Shown: positions 8,822 through 18,078, counted from the stretch's first letter. The stretch: DNA of 64,000 bases from Sandaracinaceae bacterium (GCA_020633075.1 JACKEI010000004.1:62001-126000), one strand, 5' to 3'. Program-made: numbers and translations. Notes: generated by a model not told the origin, from the letters alone.

Positions 8822-10033
8822 GTGCCGTTTGTCCTCCACTCTCTGCGTCGGCCCTCGCGCCTCGGAGGCGTCAGGCCAGTCCAGCCGCAGGTGCTGCGGG
8901 TGCCCAAGGTGCCGCGGGTGCCCAAGGTGCCGCGGGTGCCCAAGGTGCCGCGGGTGCCCAAGGTGCCGGTGGCTGGAGCTCTCGCGCTAGCCATCGCGTT
9001 CAGCGCGTGGGTCTTGCCCCACGGTGCACGGGCGCAGGCGGCCGCACAGCAGGCCATCGTCAACGGGCGGCTGGCCACGGAGGCTGACGTGCGCGGCACG
9101 GTGGGCATCCTGGACGCGCCCAGCGGTCAGGTCTTCTGCACGGGCACGCTGGTGGACGCGACCACCGTCATCACCGCGGCACACTGCATCCAGACCGAAG
9201 AGCTGGGCGGGCTGGTGGAGGCTTCGTCCCTGCGCGTGCTGGGCGGTGTGCTGGACCTCGAGTCCGACCCGGCCGGGAACCTGCCCGCGTCGGTGGCCGT
9301 GGCCCGCATCGCGGGGAACTGCGACTACTTCGACACGTGGGGCAACCTGGGCATCGGACCCAACGACGAGTCCGGCTTCGGGCGCGGCGACGACATCGCG
9401 GTGCTGGTGCTGGCGGCGCCCTACGCGGCCGTCACGCCCACGCCGCCCCTGCCGCCCCGCCGCGCCGCGGAGCTGACCGTGGGGCAGGAGGTGGCCATGG
9501 TGGGCTACGGCGTGTACCAGCTCGAGCCCGAGCGCAGCGGCACCCTCTACGCCGCCACGACCACCCTCGAGCAGGTCACCGGCTACGAGCTCCTGACCGC
9601 CCGCGACGCGACGGGTTCGGGCATGGACTCGTGCTTCGGCGACTCGGGCGGACCGCTCTACTGGACCGACGCCAGCAACGAGACCTTCCTCGTGGGCGTG
9701 GTCTCACGAGGGACCGCGGACTCGCGCTTCGACTGCGGCGACGGAGGCATCTACACGCGCCCCGAGGCCTACGAGGGCTTCGTTCGCGCGGTTCGTGAGG
9801 ACGTCGCCCCCACCTGCCGCTTCAGCCCCCCGCCGGATGACGTGCTGCTGCGCAGCACCCTGCGCGGGGGCGCAGGCTGCGCCGTGCACGCCCCCTCCGC
9901 GCACACGCGGGAGTGGAGCGGCGGCGCCGCGCTGCCCATGCTCTCGTGCCTTGCGCTGTGGGCTTGCGCGCACGCGGCCCGCGCGCGGCGCAGGCGTCGT
10001 CGCGCGCGGGTCAGTCCCCGTCCGGTCCCGTAG
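8822..10033 (+). CDS. secreted trypsin-like serine protease with repeat-extended leader and C-terminal sorting tail
   Basis: About 403 residues. After an unusual leader containing four VPKVPR repeats (residues 27-50) comes a hydrophobic Sec signal ending in GARAQ (about 75). The S1 chymotrypsin-fold domain shows the full triad: His in TAAHC, Asp in DDIAVLVLA, Ser in GDSGGPL. It should therefore be an active endopeptidase outside the cytoplasm. A hydrophobic segment plus RARRRRRRAR near the C-terminus resembles a MYXO-CTERM anchor. The start is taken as GTG 8822, 8 bp after the holin-like gene; the frame is open further upstream, but that would overlap other genes. Confidence 0.82.
   Translation: MPFVLHSLRRPSRLGGVRPVQPQVLRVPKVPRVPKVPRVPKVPRVPKVPVAGALALAIAFSAWVLPHGARAQAAAQQAIVNGRLATEADVRGTVGILDAPSGQVFCTGTLVDATTVITAAHCIQTEELGGLVEASSLRVLGGVLDLESDPAGNLPASVAVARIAGNCDYFDTWGNLGIGPNDESGFGRGDDIAVLVLAAPYAAVTPTPPLPPRRAAELTVGQEVAMVGYGVYQLEPERSGTLYAATTTLEQVTGYELLTARDATGSGMDSCFGDSGGPLYWTDASNETFLVGVVSRGTADSRFDCGDGGIYTRPEAYEGFVRAVREDVAPTCRFSPPPDDVLLRSTLRGGAGCAVHAPSAHTREWSGGAALPMLSCLALWACAHAARARRRRRRARVSPRPVP
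8900..8971 (+). repeat. 18-bp tandem repeat inside the protease leader
   Basis: Four head-to-tail copies of GTGCCCAAGGTGCCGCGG (the last differs at its 3' end). The repeat is in frame and encodes VPKVPR units before the signal peptide. Being a multiple of 3 it can change copy number without a frameshift. Confidence 0.9.
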
Positions 10034-10043
10034 ACCTTCCCGG

Positions 10044-10439
10044 CTAGAACTCTTCGGCCGCGTCTTCGTCGCCCCAGTCGTCGCCGTCGTCGTCGCCATC
10101 GTCGTCGCCGTCGAAGTCGTCGTCGCCGTCGTCGTCGTCGTCGTCCGCGAGCAGCTCGTCCTCCTCCTCGTCGTCGTCGGTGGCGACGGGACCGTCGTCA
10201 TCGTCGGGGTCGTAGGCGGACACGGAGAGCTCGGACTCCTCGATGGCGGCGCCGTCGAGCTCGCCGAGGGCGCTCTCCGCCTCCCACTCTTCGGAGAACT
10301 CCACCCAGGCTCGGCGCGCGCCGCGGACGTTGGCCATGAAGCCGGTCGCGGTCACCTCGCCGAACTCCTCGCAGAGCTCGAGCAATTCGTCTTCGTCAAA
10401 GTCGAGTGGAAGGCCACGGATCAAGATTTTCAGGGACAT
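10044..10439 (-). CDS. RRM-type RNA-binding protein with long acidic tail
   Basis: A 131-residue protein starting MSLKILIRGLPL. Residues 1-75 form one RNA recognition motif: RNP2 is KILIRGLP, and the RNP1 region is RRAWVEFS (normally K/R-G-F/Y-V-F, so divergent). The remainder is an almost pure Asp/Glu tail ending DEDAAEEF. Bacterial single-RRM proteins often act as RNA chaperones or cold-adaptation factors. A tail this acidic could mimic nucleic acid or autoinhibit binding. The start is fixed by a perfect AAGGAGGT ribosome-binding site 6 bp upstream, so high expression is likely. Confidence 0.85.
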   Translation of the reverse strand: MSLKILIRGLPLDFDEDELLELCEEFGEVTATGFMANVRGARRAWVEFSEEWEAESALGELDGAAIEESELSVSAYDPDDDDGPVATDDDEEEDELLADDDDDDGDDDFDGDDDGDDDGDDWGDEDAAEEF

Positions 10440-10445
10440 GGGGAG

Positions 10446-10453
10446 ACCTCCTT
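10446..10453 (-). promoter_or_regulatory. perfect Shine-Dalgarno AAGGAGGT
   Basis: Read on the minus strand, AAGGAGGT ends 6 bp before the RRM gene start at 10439. It is among the strongest ribosome-binding sites in the window and decides this start over the upstream one at 10502. Confidence 0.8.
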
Positions 10454-10517
10454 GTGATCGGGAGCGAGTGCCTGATGGGAGCAATGGGGCGAGGCTGCCC
10501 ACACTCCGCAGGCCAGG

Positions 10518-12458
10518 TCAACTGCGTGTCGCGTGATTTGTTTCGTCGGGGCCGGGGGGACCCCACCAGGTGCGCAGCTCGGCCAGCGAGGCGTGCCGGC
10601 TAGCGGGAGGTAGGCTAGCCAGAAACACCCGCCCGTAGGCCTTCTGGACCACCCGCCCGTCCAGCACGGCGACCACGCCGCGGTCGCGCTGCGTGCGGAT
10701 CAGGCGCCCGAAACCCTGCTGCAGAGTGAGGGCCGCGGCCGGGACCAGGTAGCGCATGAAGGGGGACTCCCCCTGCTCCTCCAGCATGCGGCAGCGCGCC
10801 GCGATGAGTGGGTCCGTGGGCACCGAGAAGGGCAGCTTGTCGAGCACCACCAGGCGCAGCGCGTCGCCCGGCACGTCGACCCCCTCCCAGAAGCTCAGCG
10901 TGGCGAAGAGCACGGCGTTCCCGGCCTCGCGGAAGCGGTCCAGCAGCGTGCCCTTCGGGGCCTCCCCCTGCACGAAGATGGGCTGCGTGATGCTCCCGGC
11001 GCAGCGCTGCGCGAGCGTGCGCATGGCGCGCACCGAGGTGCAGAGCACGAAGGCGCCGCCACCCGTGAGGGCCACCAGCTCCGTGATCTCGCGCACGGCC
11101 CGCTCGAGGTACCCGGGGGCGCGCGGGTCGGGCATGGCCTCGGGCAGGTACAGAGCGGCCTGCTGTGCGTAGTCGAAAGGGGACGACACGCGCTCCTCCG
11201 CGATCTGGAAGTCCACGCCCAGGCGCTGTTTGATGAACTTGAAGTCGCCTCCGGTGGACAGCGTGGCGCTGGTCAGCACCACCGCCCCGATGCGCTGCCA
11301 GACCTCGTTGCGCAGCAGCTCGCTCACGTCCACCGGGCGCGAGCCGATCACGCGCCCGCGACCGCGCGCCTCGCTGTAGGCCACACGCGCCCCGGCCTCC
11401 GGCGTCTCGGCGATCTGGATCAGCTGGCGGCGCTGGTCCGCAGCGCGCCGCGCGAGCTGGGCCAGGCGCTCGCCCTCGTGGGCGCGCTGCGCCAGGTGCT
11501 CCTCCACGCGCCCGAGCGCGTCGTCCAGGCCGAAGAGGGCGTCCTCGACGCGCCCCTGGAACACCTGCGGGCCGAGGTGCGCGCGGCCGGCTCCCGGGTC
11601 CGGCAGCGCCCCGAAGAAGCGCCCCGCGGCCACCACCAGCGCGTCGCTCATAGCGCGCGCGGCCGGGCCCTCGTCGGACAGCGCGCGGGCCACGTCCTCG
11701 GCCAGCCGCTCCACGCTGCCCGTGCCCACCTCGTGCCCGAAGAAGAGCGTGGCCACGTCCTCGATCTGGTGCGCCTCGTCGAAGATCACGGCGTCGTAGT
11801 CCGGCAGCAGCCCGCCGCCGTGGGGCCCGCGCACGGCCAGGTCGGAGAAGAAGAGGTGGTGGTTCACGACCACGATCTGCGCCTCGCGCGCCCGCTCGCG
11901 CATGCGCGTCACGAAGCAGCTGTCGTAGTAGCGGCAGCCCTTGCCCACGCGCGTGTCGGAGCCGCTCACGATGTGCGGCCAGACGGGGTGGTCCTCGGCC
12001 AGCGCGGGCAGCGCGGCGCGGTCACCCGTCTCGCTCGCCTCGTGGAACTCCTGCAGCAGCGGCAGGGCCGTGCGGTAGCGGGCCTCCACCGCGCGCGGGC
12101 CCGCCACGAACTCCGCGAAGCGCCGGCGGCAGACGTAGTTGGCGAGGCCCTTCATGGCGCTGGCGCTGACGGGCGTGCCCAGGTGCTGGCGCAGCAGGGG
12201 CAGGTCGTGGTCCAGGATCTGGTCCTGCAGGGTGCGCGTGCCGGTGGAGATGACCACCTTCTGCCCGCTGAGGATGGCGGGCAGCAGGTAGGCCAGCGTC
12301 TTGCCGGTGCCGGTGCCCGCCTCCACCAGCAGCATGCGGCGGTCCTCGAGCGCGCGCTGCACGGCCTCGGCCATGCGCATCTGCCCCTCGCGGTGCTCGT
12401 AGCCCGGGATGACCCGCGCGAGCGGCCCCGTCGGGCCGAGCAGGTCCGCCGCGCGCAT
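10518..12458 (-). CDS. DinG/YoaA-type ATP-dependent DNA helicase
   Basis: A 646-residue superfamily-2 helicase of the XPD/DinG class, which unwinds DNA 5'-3' during repair and resolution of R-loops. Motif I is AGTGTGKT (about residue 38), motif II is DEAH in VIFDEAHQIEDV, and the C-terminal RecA lobe has SFWEGVDVPGD and QGFGRLIRT. XPD-like enzymes bind a 4Fe-4S cluster with four Cys. Here NYVC, GKGC and YDSC are present, but the second ligand position reads TRVGKGC, i.e. Arg in place of Cys. The start ATG shares one base with the upstream lipoprotein stop (TGATG), so translation is coupled. Confidence 0.92.
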   Translation of the reverse strand: MRAADLLGPTGPLARVIPGYEHREGQMRMAEAVQRALEDRRMLLVEAGTGTGKTLAYLLPAILSGQKVVISTGTRTLQDQILDHDLPLLRQHLGTPVSASAMKGLANYVCRRRFAEFVAGPRAVEARYRTALPLLQEFHEASETGDRAALPALAEDHPVWPHIVSGSDTRVGKGCRYYDSCFVTRMRERAREAQIVVVNHHLFFSDLAVRGPHGGGLLPDYDAVIFDEAHQIEDVATLFFGHEVGTGSVERLAEDVARALSDEGPAARAMSDALVVAAGRFFGALPDPGAGRAHLGPQVFQGRVEDALFGLDDALGRVEEHLAQRAHEGERLAQLARRAADQRRQLIQIAETPEAGARVAYSEARGRGRVIGSRPVDVSELLRNEVWQRIGAVVLTSATLSTGGDFKFIKQRLGVDFQIAEERVSSPFDYAQQAALYLPEAMPDPRAPGYLERAVREITELVALTGGGAFVLCTSVRAMRTLAQRCAGSITQPIFVQGEAPKGTLLDRFREAGNAVLFATLSFWEGVDVPGDALRLVVLDKLPFSVPTDPLIAARCRMLEEQGESPFMRYLVPAAALTLQQGFGRLIRTQRDRGVVAVLDGRVVQKAYGRVFLASLPPASRHASLAELRTWWGPPGPDETNHATRS

Positions 12459-14197
12459 CAGAAGATCTGAGAGGCCATCAAGGCTGTGCGCGCCGCGTGG
12501 TCGAAGGCGCCCGGGGTCAGCGAGAGGCGGACGCGCGCGCCACCCTCCACGCGCTCCACGAACACCAGGATGGGCGCCGGCGGGATGTCCAGCGTCAGCG
12601 CCGTGCCGATGGCGCGGGCCGGCTCGCTGGCCAGCAGGCCCACCACGCGGCCCAAGTGGCCGGGCATGACGAGCCAGGCCGACAGCACGCGCGGCGAGGC
12701 GGTGTCGAGCGCGCGGTCCACGTCCGGCTGCTCGCCGAGCAAGTGGGCGGCACCGGGCGCGGCGGGGTCGGTGAGCGCGGTGAAGAGCGCCGCCGGGAGC
12801 GGGTGCGCGCTGGCCTCGCTGGCGGTCTGCGTGAGCGCCAGCACGGAGTGCGTGGCGTCGCGCTGCAGGTGGAGCGCGGGCACGGGCGGCGTCGCGCGCG
12901 TGCACACCGGGGTGCGCGCGGCGGTGGTCAGGTTACGGCGCGGCTCGGCGCCGGGGCAGCCCAAGAGGTCCCCCAGCAGGGCGCGCATGTACGGGGTGGC
13001 CAGGGCTCCGTCGAGGGCAGCGGGCTCGGCGCCGGGACCCGCGGGTGTGGCGACCAGGGCGAAGCCCCCCTCGTCGGTGGCGCCCACCGCCAGCATGAGC
13101 GCGCCGCCCGCGTGCTCACGCTGAGACGCGGCCAGGGCGGCCAGGGCGGCGCGGTCCTCGGGGCGCACGCGGCTGCCGCCCACCTCCGCCAGCGCGTTCA
13201 GGACGCCCTCGCCCACGGCAGCAGGCGCGAAGACGGCGCCCAGGCTGGTGCCCTGGGGCAGCCGGCCAAGCAGCGCAGAGGGCACCTCCGGGAGGGACGC
13301 CAGCGCCCGCGCGGCGGGGGAGCCGGGCTCGAGCTCGGTCTCCAGCGTCACGCCCAGGCCGTGCGCGGTCGGGCCCACCCAGACGGTGACCGCGCGGATG
13401 TCCGGCATGTAGGCGCTCAGCTCGCGCAGCGCCCCCGAGACGGTCTGCACAAAGGCCTCGGGGTCGCCCAGCGCAGGGGGGGTCTCGTGCCTGGCGCGCT
13501 CGGCGCGCACCGCCGCGAGGGCGCCGGCCACCTGCTCGTCCAGCGTGCTCTCGAGCTCCGTGCGCGCGCGGCGGGCGATGACGCCTTCGGCGCTGCGCAC
13601 GTGCAGCCCGGGCGCCCCCAGCTCCGCGCTGCGCACGCGCGAGACCAGGTAGCCAAGCGCCGCCTCGATGTCCGCGCGCTCCCGCCCGATCAAGACCACG
13701 TCCTGGTACAGCACCGTGATGGGCTCGCCCGCGACGGGCGCGCGGCCGACGTAGCGGCTCCCGGCGGGGCCGCCGTCCACCAGCGTCACGCCCACGCCCA
13801 AGGGGTGCGGACCCTGGTCCAGGCTCACCAGACCGGCGGCCACCTGCGCGTCGTCGATGCGCAGCGCGACCACGGGCGCGTCCTCGCGCAGGTGCGGCTT
13901 GATGGCGTCGGGGATGGGCGCCAGGCGCTCGAAGAGCTCGGCCATGGTGGCGGGCAGGGTGGTGCGCAGGGCCTCGGCCCGCACCTGATCCCGCACGGCG
14001 GTGACGGCGTCACGTCCACCCGTGAACCATACCTCGAAGGTCATGCCGGCGGGGGGGGTGGCGTCCAGCGCCGGGGCGGCCTGCGGCGGGGGCGTGGCGG
14101 GCTGGTCGCTCCCCGAGCAGGAGGCGGCCGACGACGCGAGGCCCAGCAAGAGCAACGACAGCAAGGCGGAGGGTAAGCGGGGGAAGCGCGCGCGCAT
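12458..14197 (-). CDS. large lipoprotein of unknown function
   Basis: A 579-residue predicted lipoprotein. The signal MRARFPRLPSALLSLLLLGL ends in a lipobox SSAASC (Cys about 27). The body is Ala/Leu-rich alpha/beta with no domain I recognise. Phrases such as FEVWFTGGRDAVTAVRDQVRAE near the start and PAPILVFVERVEGGARVRLSLTPGAFDHA at the end are reminiscent of DUF3352-like surface proteins, but this is weak. It lies in a minus-strand run between a cytochrome gene and dinG, and its stop overlaps the helicase start. An in-frame ATG at 14308 would destroy the signal peptide and is rejected. Confidence 0.8.
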   Translation of the reverse strand: MRARFPRLPSALLSLLLLGLASSAASCSGSDQPATPPPQAAPALDATPPAGMTFEVWFTGGRDAVTAVRDQVRAEALRTTLPATMAELFERLAPIPDAIKPHLREDAPVVALRIDDAQVAAGLVSLDQGPHPLGVGVTLVDGGPAGSRYVGRAPVAGEPITVLYQDVVLIGRERADIEAALGYLVSRVRSAELGAPGLHVRSAEGVIARRARTELESTLDEQVAGALAAVRAERARHETPPALGDPEAFVQTVSGALRELSAYMPDIRAVTVWVGPTAHGLGVTLETELEPGSPAARALASLPEVPSALLGRLPQGTSLGAVFAPAAVGEGVLNALAEVGGSRVRPEDRAALAALAASQREHAGGALMLAVGATDEGGFALVATPAGPGAEPAALDGALATPYMRALLGDLLGCPGAEPRRNLTTAARTPVCTRATPPVPALHLQRDATHSVLALTQTASEASAHPLPAALFTALTDPAAPGAAHLLGEQPDVDRALDTASPRVLSAWLVMPGHLGRVVGLLASEPARAIGTALTLDIPPAPILVFVERVEGGARVRLSLTPGAFDHAARTALMASQIF

Positions 14198-14255
14198 GGC
14201 GTACGCTAGCAGCGTCGCGACCAGGTGGCGATGCGGGTCGCCGCGAGCTGGCGCG

Positions 14256-14531
14256 TCACCCGCGCTCGCCCTGCGACAGGGGCGGCAGCAGGGGGTCTCG
14301 CAGCGCACGGTAGCGGTGCGTCAGCCCGGCGCGCAGCGGCGTGTCGGGGAGCGCGTCCAGCGCGCGCTCGAGGCGCTCGGCCACGTGGCGGTTGTGGGCA
14401 CCCGCGGGGTGGCGCTGCAGGTAGTCGAGCAAGAAGGTGACCCGTGCCCCCGGCAGCGCGCGGCCGAGGCGCTGCAGGGTGTAGACGTAGTACGCATTCT
14501 CGGCCTCTCGTTCATCGTCTCCGACGGCCAT
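14256..14531 (-). CDS. small hypothetical protein
   Basis: A 91-residue, probably all-helical, cytosolic protein starting MAVGDDEREAENAYYVY. It has alternating Leu and Arg/Glu (LDYLQRHPAGAHNRHVAERLERALDAL) and no signal peptide or membrane segment. It fits neatly in the gap between the cytochrome gene (63 bp) and the lipoprotein gene (58 bp), on the same strand, which supports a real gene. No family is recognised. Confidence 0.5.
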   Translation of the reverse strand: MAVGDDEREAENAYYVYTLQRLGRALPGARVTFLLDYLQRHPAGAHNRHVAERLERALDALPDTPLRAGLTHRYRALRDPLLPPLSQGERG

Positions 14532-14594
14532 GGGAGGGTGTACGCCCACGCGTGGGGGGATCCTTCCCTGGTGACGGTGAACCGCAACCTCGCG

Positions 14595-15779
14595 CTAGGG
14601 GCACTGGCGCAGGCCGGCCGCCCACAGGCGCACCGCGCGCACTCCGCCGCTGTAGTCGGGCAATGTGCGCCCCAAGGGGGGCATGCGCCGGAACGAGTCG
14701 GTGGACTCCATGCGCTGCACCACGAAGCTCGCGTCGGGGTCGCCCGGGTGGATGCGCAGCGTGCCCGGCGGCGCGAAGAACTGTGCCTCGTCGCACAGGT
14801 GTGTCTCCGCGAGCGTGCGCTCGATGCGCATGTCCAGCGAGAGCCCCGGCGACGACTGCCCGAGCGGGCGGTGACAGTGGCTGCAGTTGGCGTGCAGGTA
14901 CGAGCGCGCGCGGGCCTCGGCCGGCTGCCCCTCGTCCTTGGGGTCCACCAGCGCCGGGTAGTCGCTGGGGTCCAGCTGCTCCCCCGAGGGGATGTCGAGC
15001 CCGGTGAAGACACCCACGCTGTTGAGCGCGACCAGCTGGTTCTCGATGACGCCGGTGTAGTTGTAGAGGCCGTTGAGCTGGTCGATGCGGAAGCCCAGCG
15101 AGCGCTCGGTGGCGTTGCTGTGGCAGGTGACGCACTCGGTGCGGCTCGGGTAGATGTAGGGGAAGGCCTGCCACTCGCCGTCGCGGCGCACGCGCAGGTC
15201 TTCGCTGGCGCCCGCGCTCAGCAGCTGGGCCTCCTGCCCGTCTTCGTCGAAGCGGTACGTGAAGAAGCCCCAGTCGGTGGCGCCGCGCACGATGAAGCGC
15301 ACCTCCAGCCGGCGAAAGGTGTGCGGGCGCCGCTCATCCATGAGCATGCCGAACTCTTTGATGAGCACGGTGCCCACCGGGAAGTCGAGGGTGCCGTCGG
15401 GCAGGCGCGTGACGATCTCCTCGGGCGGCAGCACCAGGTAGCGGGCCTTGGCCGCGCCGTCGGTCCACAGCGGCGAGTTCACGCCGTACGGGATGAGGTC
15501 CGCCGCCGGCGCCCCTGCGGCCACGTCCGTGAAGCAGCCCGTGGCGCCGAGCGTGGCGGGCATGGGCGCCGCGGGACCGAGGCTGAGGTCCACGCCAGCC
15601 AGGCAGACGCGGAAGGACGGACGCGGTGGCAGCGCGGGCCCCTCGCGCGGCGGGATGCCCGCGTCGTGATCGACGCGCACCGGGTCGGCACAGCCTGCCG
15701 CCACACCCGCGAGCGCGAGCGTGACGAGCACCGCGAGCGAGGCCGTTCCGAGCCTGGCGTGACGAGCGTGACGAACCAC
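14595..15779 (-). CDS. SO2930-type dihaem c-type cytochrome lipoprotein
   Basis: A 394-residue exported cytochrome. The hydrophobic leader ends in GVAAGC (Cys about 30), so it is probably lipid-anchored in the periplasm. Two CxxCH haem-binding motifs are present: CVTCH (about residue 217) and CSHCH (about 301). The order of conserved patches (YGVNSPLWTDGAAKARYLVLP, YPSRTECVTCH, YLHANCSHCH, MPPLGRT) matches the SO2930 family. These are presumed electron-transfer proteins for which no partner is visible here. The next gene downstream on the same strand is the small hypothetical protein at 14531. Confidence 0.88.
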   Translation of the reverse strand: MVRHARHARLGTASLAVLVTLALAGVAAGCADPVRVDHDAGIPPREGPALPPRPSFRVCLAGVDLSLGPAAPMPATLGATGCFTDVAAGAPAADLIPYGVNSPLWTDGAAKARYLVLPPEEIVTRLPDGTLDFPVGTVLIKEFGMLMDERRPHTFRRLEVRFIVRGATDWGFFTYRFDEDGQEAQLLSAGASEDLRVRRDGEWQAFPYIYPSRTECVTCHSNATERSLGFRIDQLNGLYNYTGVIENQLVALNSVGVFTGLDIPSGEQLDPSDYPALVDPKDEGQPAEARARSYLHANCSHCHRPLGQSSPGLSLDMRIERTLAETHLCDEAQFFAPPGTLRIHPGDPDASFVVQRMESTDSFRRMPPLGRTLPDYSGGVRAVRLWAAGLRQCP

Positions 15780-15863
15780 GCTTCGCGAGATAGCAAGCGA
15801 AGGTCGCCGTGGCTACTCCGCAGAGCGCGGGGCGCTCAGTCGGTGGCCAGGAACGCGCGGTCG

Positions 15864-17960
15864 TCACCGCCGGGGGCGCTGCTTCATGCCGGTGCGGCCC
15901 TTGCTCTTGGCCTTGCTCGCGCTCTCGTCGGCGGCATCGTCTCCGGCACCGCCCCCGCGCGCGTCGCGGCGCTCTTGCTTGCGCAGCTCGTGCTCCAGCG
16001 CCTTCAGCTTGTCGCGCAGCTGGGCGGCCTTCTCGAACTCCAGCGACTCGGCGGCCAGCATCATCTCGCTGCGCAGCTCCTCCACGCGGTCCTCGATGTC
16101 CTGCGCGCTGTCGTCGGCCTCGGCCCGGCTGAGGATGGGGATGACCACGTAGTCGCTCTGCCCGCTGGACGCGTCCATCTCGTGGAACGCGCGGCGCGTG
16201 GAGGCTGGCGTGATGCCGTGCTCCGCGTTGTAGGCCGTCTGCAGCGCCCGCCGGCGCGCCGTCTCGTCGATGGCGTACTGCATGGACTCGGTGATGGTGT
16301 CCGCGTACATGAACGCCTGCCCGCGCACGTTGCGGGCCGCGCGCCCAATCGTCTGGATGAGCGAGCGCTTGCTGCGCAGGAAGCCCTGCTTGTCCGCGTC
16401 CAGGATGGCCACCAGGCTGACCTCGGGCAGGTCCAGGCCCTCGCGCAGCAGGTTGATGCCCACCAGCACGTCGAACTCGCCGCGCCGCAGGTCGCGCAGG
16501 ATCTCCACGCGCTCCAGCGTGTCGATGTCCGAGTGCAGGTAGCGCACGCGCACGCCCAGCTCGGAGTAGTACTCGGTCAGGTCCTCGGCCATGCGCTTGG
16601 TGAGCGTGGTGACCAGCACGCGCTCGTCGCGCTCCACGCGGATGCGGATCTCGCCCAGCAGGTCGTCGATCTGGTTGCCCACGGGGCGCACCACCACCTC
16701 GGGGTCGATCAGGCCCGTGGGGCGGATGAGCTGCTCCACGAACACGCCCTGCGTCTGCTCCAGCTCCCAGTCGCCCGGCGTGGCGCTCACGTGCAGCACC
16801 TGCGTCACGCGCTCTTCCCACTCTTCGAAGCGCAGCGGCCGGTTGTCGAGCGCGCTGGGCAGGCGGAAGCCGTGCGCCACCAGCGTCTCTTTGCGGGACC
16901 GGTCGCCTTTGTACATGGACCCAATCTGCGGGACCGTGACGTGGCTCTCGTCCAGCACCACCAGGTAGTCGCGGGGGAAGTAGTCCAGCAGCGTGGGGGG
17001 CGCCTGCCCGGCCTCGCGGTTGCTCAGGTGGCGGCTGTAGTTCTCGATGCCGTGACAGAAGCCCATCTGCTCCAGCAGCTCGAGGTCGTACATGGTGCGC
17101 TGCTCCAGGCGCTGCCGCTCCAGCAGCTTGCCCTCGGCCTCCATGCGCGGGAGCACCTCGCGCAGCTCCGCGCGGATGCTGTTGATGGCCTTCTTGCGCT
17201 GCTCGTCGGGGGTGACGTAGTGGCTACCGGGGAAGATGGCGGCGGTCTTGAGCTCCTTCAGCACCTTGCCGCGCAGCGGGTCCACCTCGCAGATGCGCTC
17301 GATCTCGTCGCCCCAGTACTCGATGCGCAGGGCCACGTCCTCGGCGTGCACCGGGAACACCTCCACCACGTCGCCGCGCACGCGGAAGGTGCCGCGGTGG
17401 AAGTCGATGTCGTTGCGCTGGTACTGAATGTCCACCAGCCGCCGCAGCAGCTCGTCGCGCCGCAGCTCCTCGCCCACGGTCAGCTCGATGAGCATGCCCC
17501 GGTACCACTCGGCCGACCCGATGCCGTAGATGCACGACACGCTGGCCACGATGATGACGTCCCGCCGCGACAGCAGCGCCCGCGTGGCCGAGTGCCGCAT
17601 GCGGTCGATGCGGTCGTTCACGATGGCGTCCTTCTCGATGAAGGTGTCCGACGACGGGATGTACGCCTCGGGCTGGTAGTAGTCGTAGTAGCTGACGAAG
17701 AACTCCACCGCGTTGTCCGGGAAGAGCTCACGCATCTCGCTGTACAGCTGCGCCGCCAGCGTCTTGTTGGGCGCCATGATGAGCGCCGGCCGGTTCACCT
17801 GCTGGATGACGTTGGCGATGCTGAACGTCTTGCCGCTGCCGGTGATGCCGAGGAGCACCTGGTGCGCCTCCCCCGCGCGCAGGCCCGCAACAAGCTCGCG
17901 AATGGCCTGCGGCTGGTCACCGCGAGGCTCCATGGTGGATACGAGAGAGAAGTCCGACAT
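15864..17960 (-). CDS. uvrB: excinuclease ABC subunit B (UvrB)
   Basis: A 698-residue damage-recognition helicase of nucleotide excision repair, slightly longer than the roughly 670-residue norm because of a C-terminal extension. Walker A is GITGSGKT (about 42), the damage-probing beta-hairpin region is FVSYYDYYQPEAYIPSSDT, the DEAD-like motif is VVLDESHVT, and the UVR domain that contacts UvrC lies near the C-terminus (RVEELRSEMMLAAESLEFEKAAQLRDKL, split here as two stretches). The tail after it is basic and disordered (KSKGRTGMKQRPRR). No neighbouring uvrA or uvrC. Core chromosomal gene marking the left edge of the accessory island. Confidence 0.97.
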   Translation of the reverse strand: MSDFSLVSTMEPRGDQPQAIRELVAGLRAGEAHQVLLGITGSGKTFSIANVIQQVNRPALIMAPNKTLAAQLYSEMRELFPDNAVEFFVSYYDYYQPEAYIPSSDTFIEKDAIVNDRIDRMRHSATRALLSRRDVIIVASVSCIYGIGSAEWYRGMLIELTVGEELRRDELLRRLVDIQYQRNDIDFHRGTFRVRGDVVEVFPVHAEDVALRIEYWGDEIERICEVDPLRGKVLKELKTAAIFPGSHYVTPDEQRKKAINSIRAELREVLPRMEAEGKLLERQRLEQRTMYDLELLEQMGFCHGIENYSRHLSNREAGQAPPTLLDYFPRDYLVVLDESHVTVPQIGSMYKGDRSRKETLVAHGFRLPSALDNRPLRFEEWEERVTQVLHVSATPGDWELEQTQGVFVEQLIRPTGLIDPEVVVRPVGNQIDDLLGEIRIRVERDERVLVTTLTKRMAEDLTEYYSELGVRVRYLHSDIDTLERVEILRDLRRGEFDVLVGINLLREGLDLPEVSLVAILDADKQGFLRSKRSLIQTIGRAARNVRGQAFMYADTITESMQYAIDETARRRALQTAYNAEHGITPASTRRAFHEMDASSGQSDYVVIPILSRAEADDSAQDIEDRVEELRSEMMLAAESLEFEKAAQLRDKLKALEHELRKQERRDARGGGAGDDAADESASKAKSKGRTGMKQRPRR

Positions 17961-18078
17961 ACGCGGGGGAGCGTAGCAGGCGGGGGTGTCAGGGGCTGTC
18001 AGGAGGGTGTGCCAACCGCCTCCCGACGCCCTTAATTCGGATGTATCGACGACAACACGGAGGATCCACTCTGCAGTT

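Noticed and set aside
8900..8971. CRISPR-like array
   Set aside because: Units are contiguous without spacers and in frame in a coding region, so this is a coding tandem repeat.
10070..10150. GTC/CGT simple repeat as a satellite
   Set aside because: It is explained by Asp codons of the acidic tail of the RRM protein.
14001..18035. Very long plus-strand open frame (1344 codons)
   Set aside because: It runs antisense through the cytochrome and uvrB genes; the translation is Ala/Arg/His-rich with no domain. A GC-rich antisense shadow.
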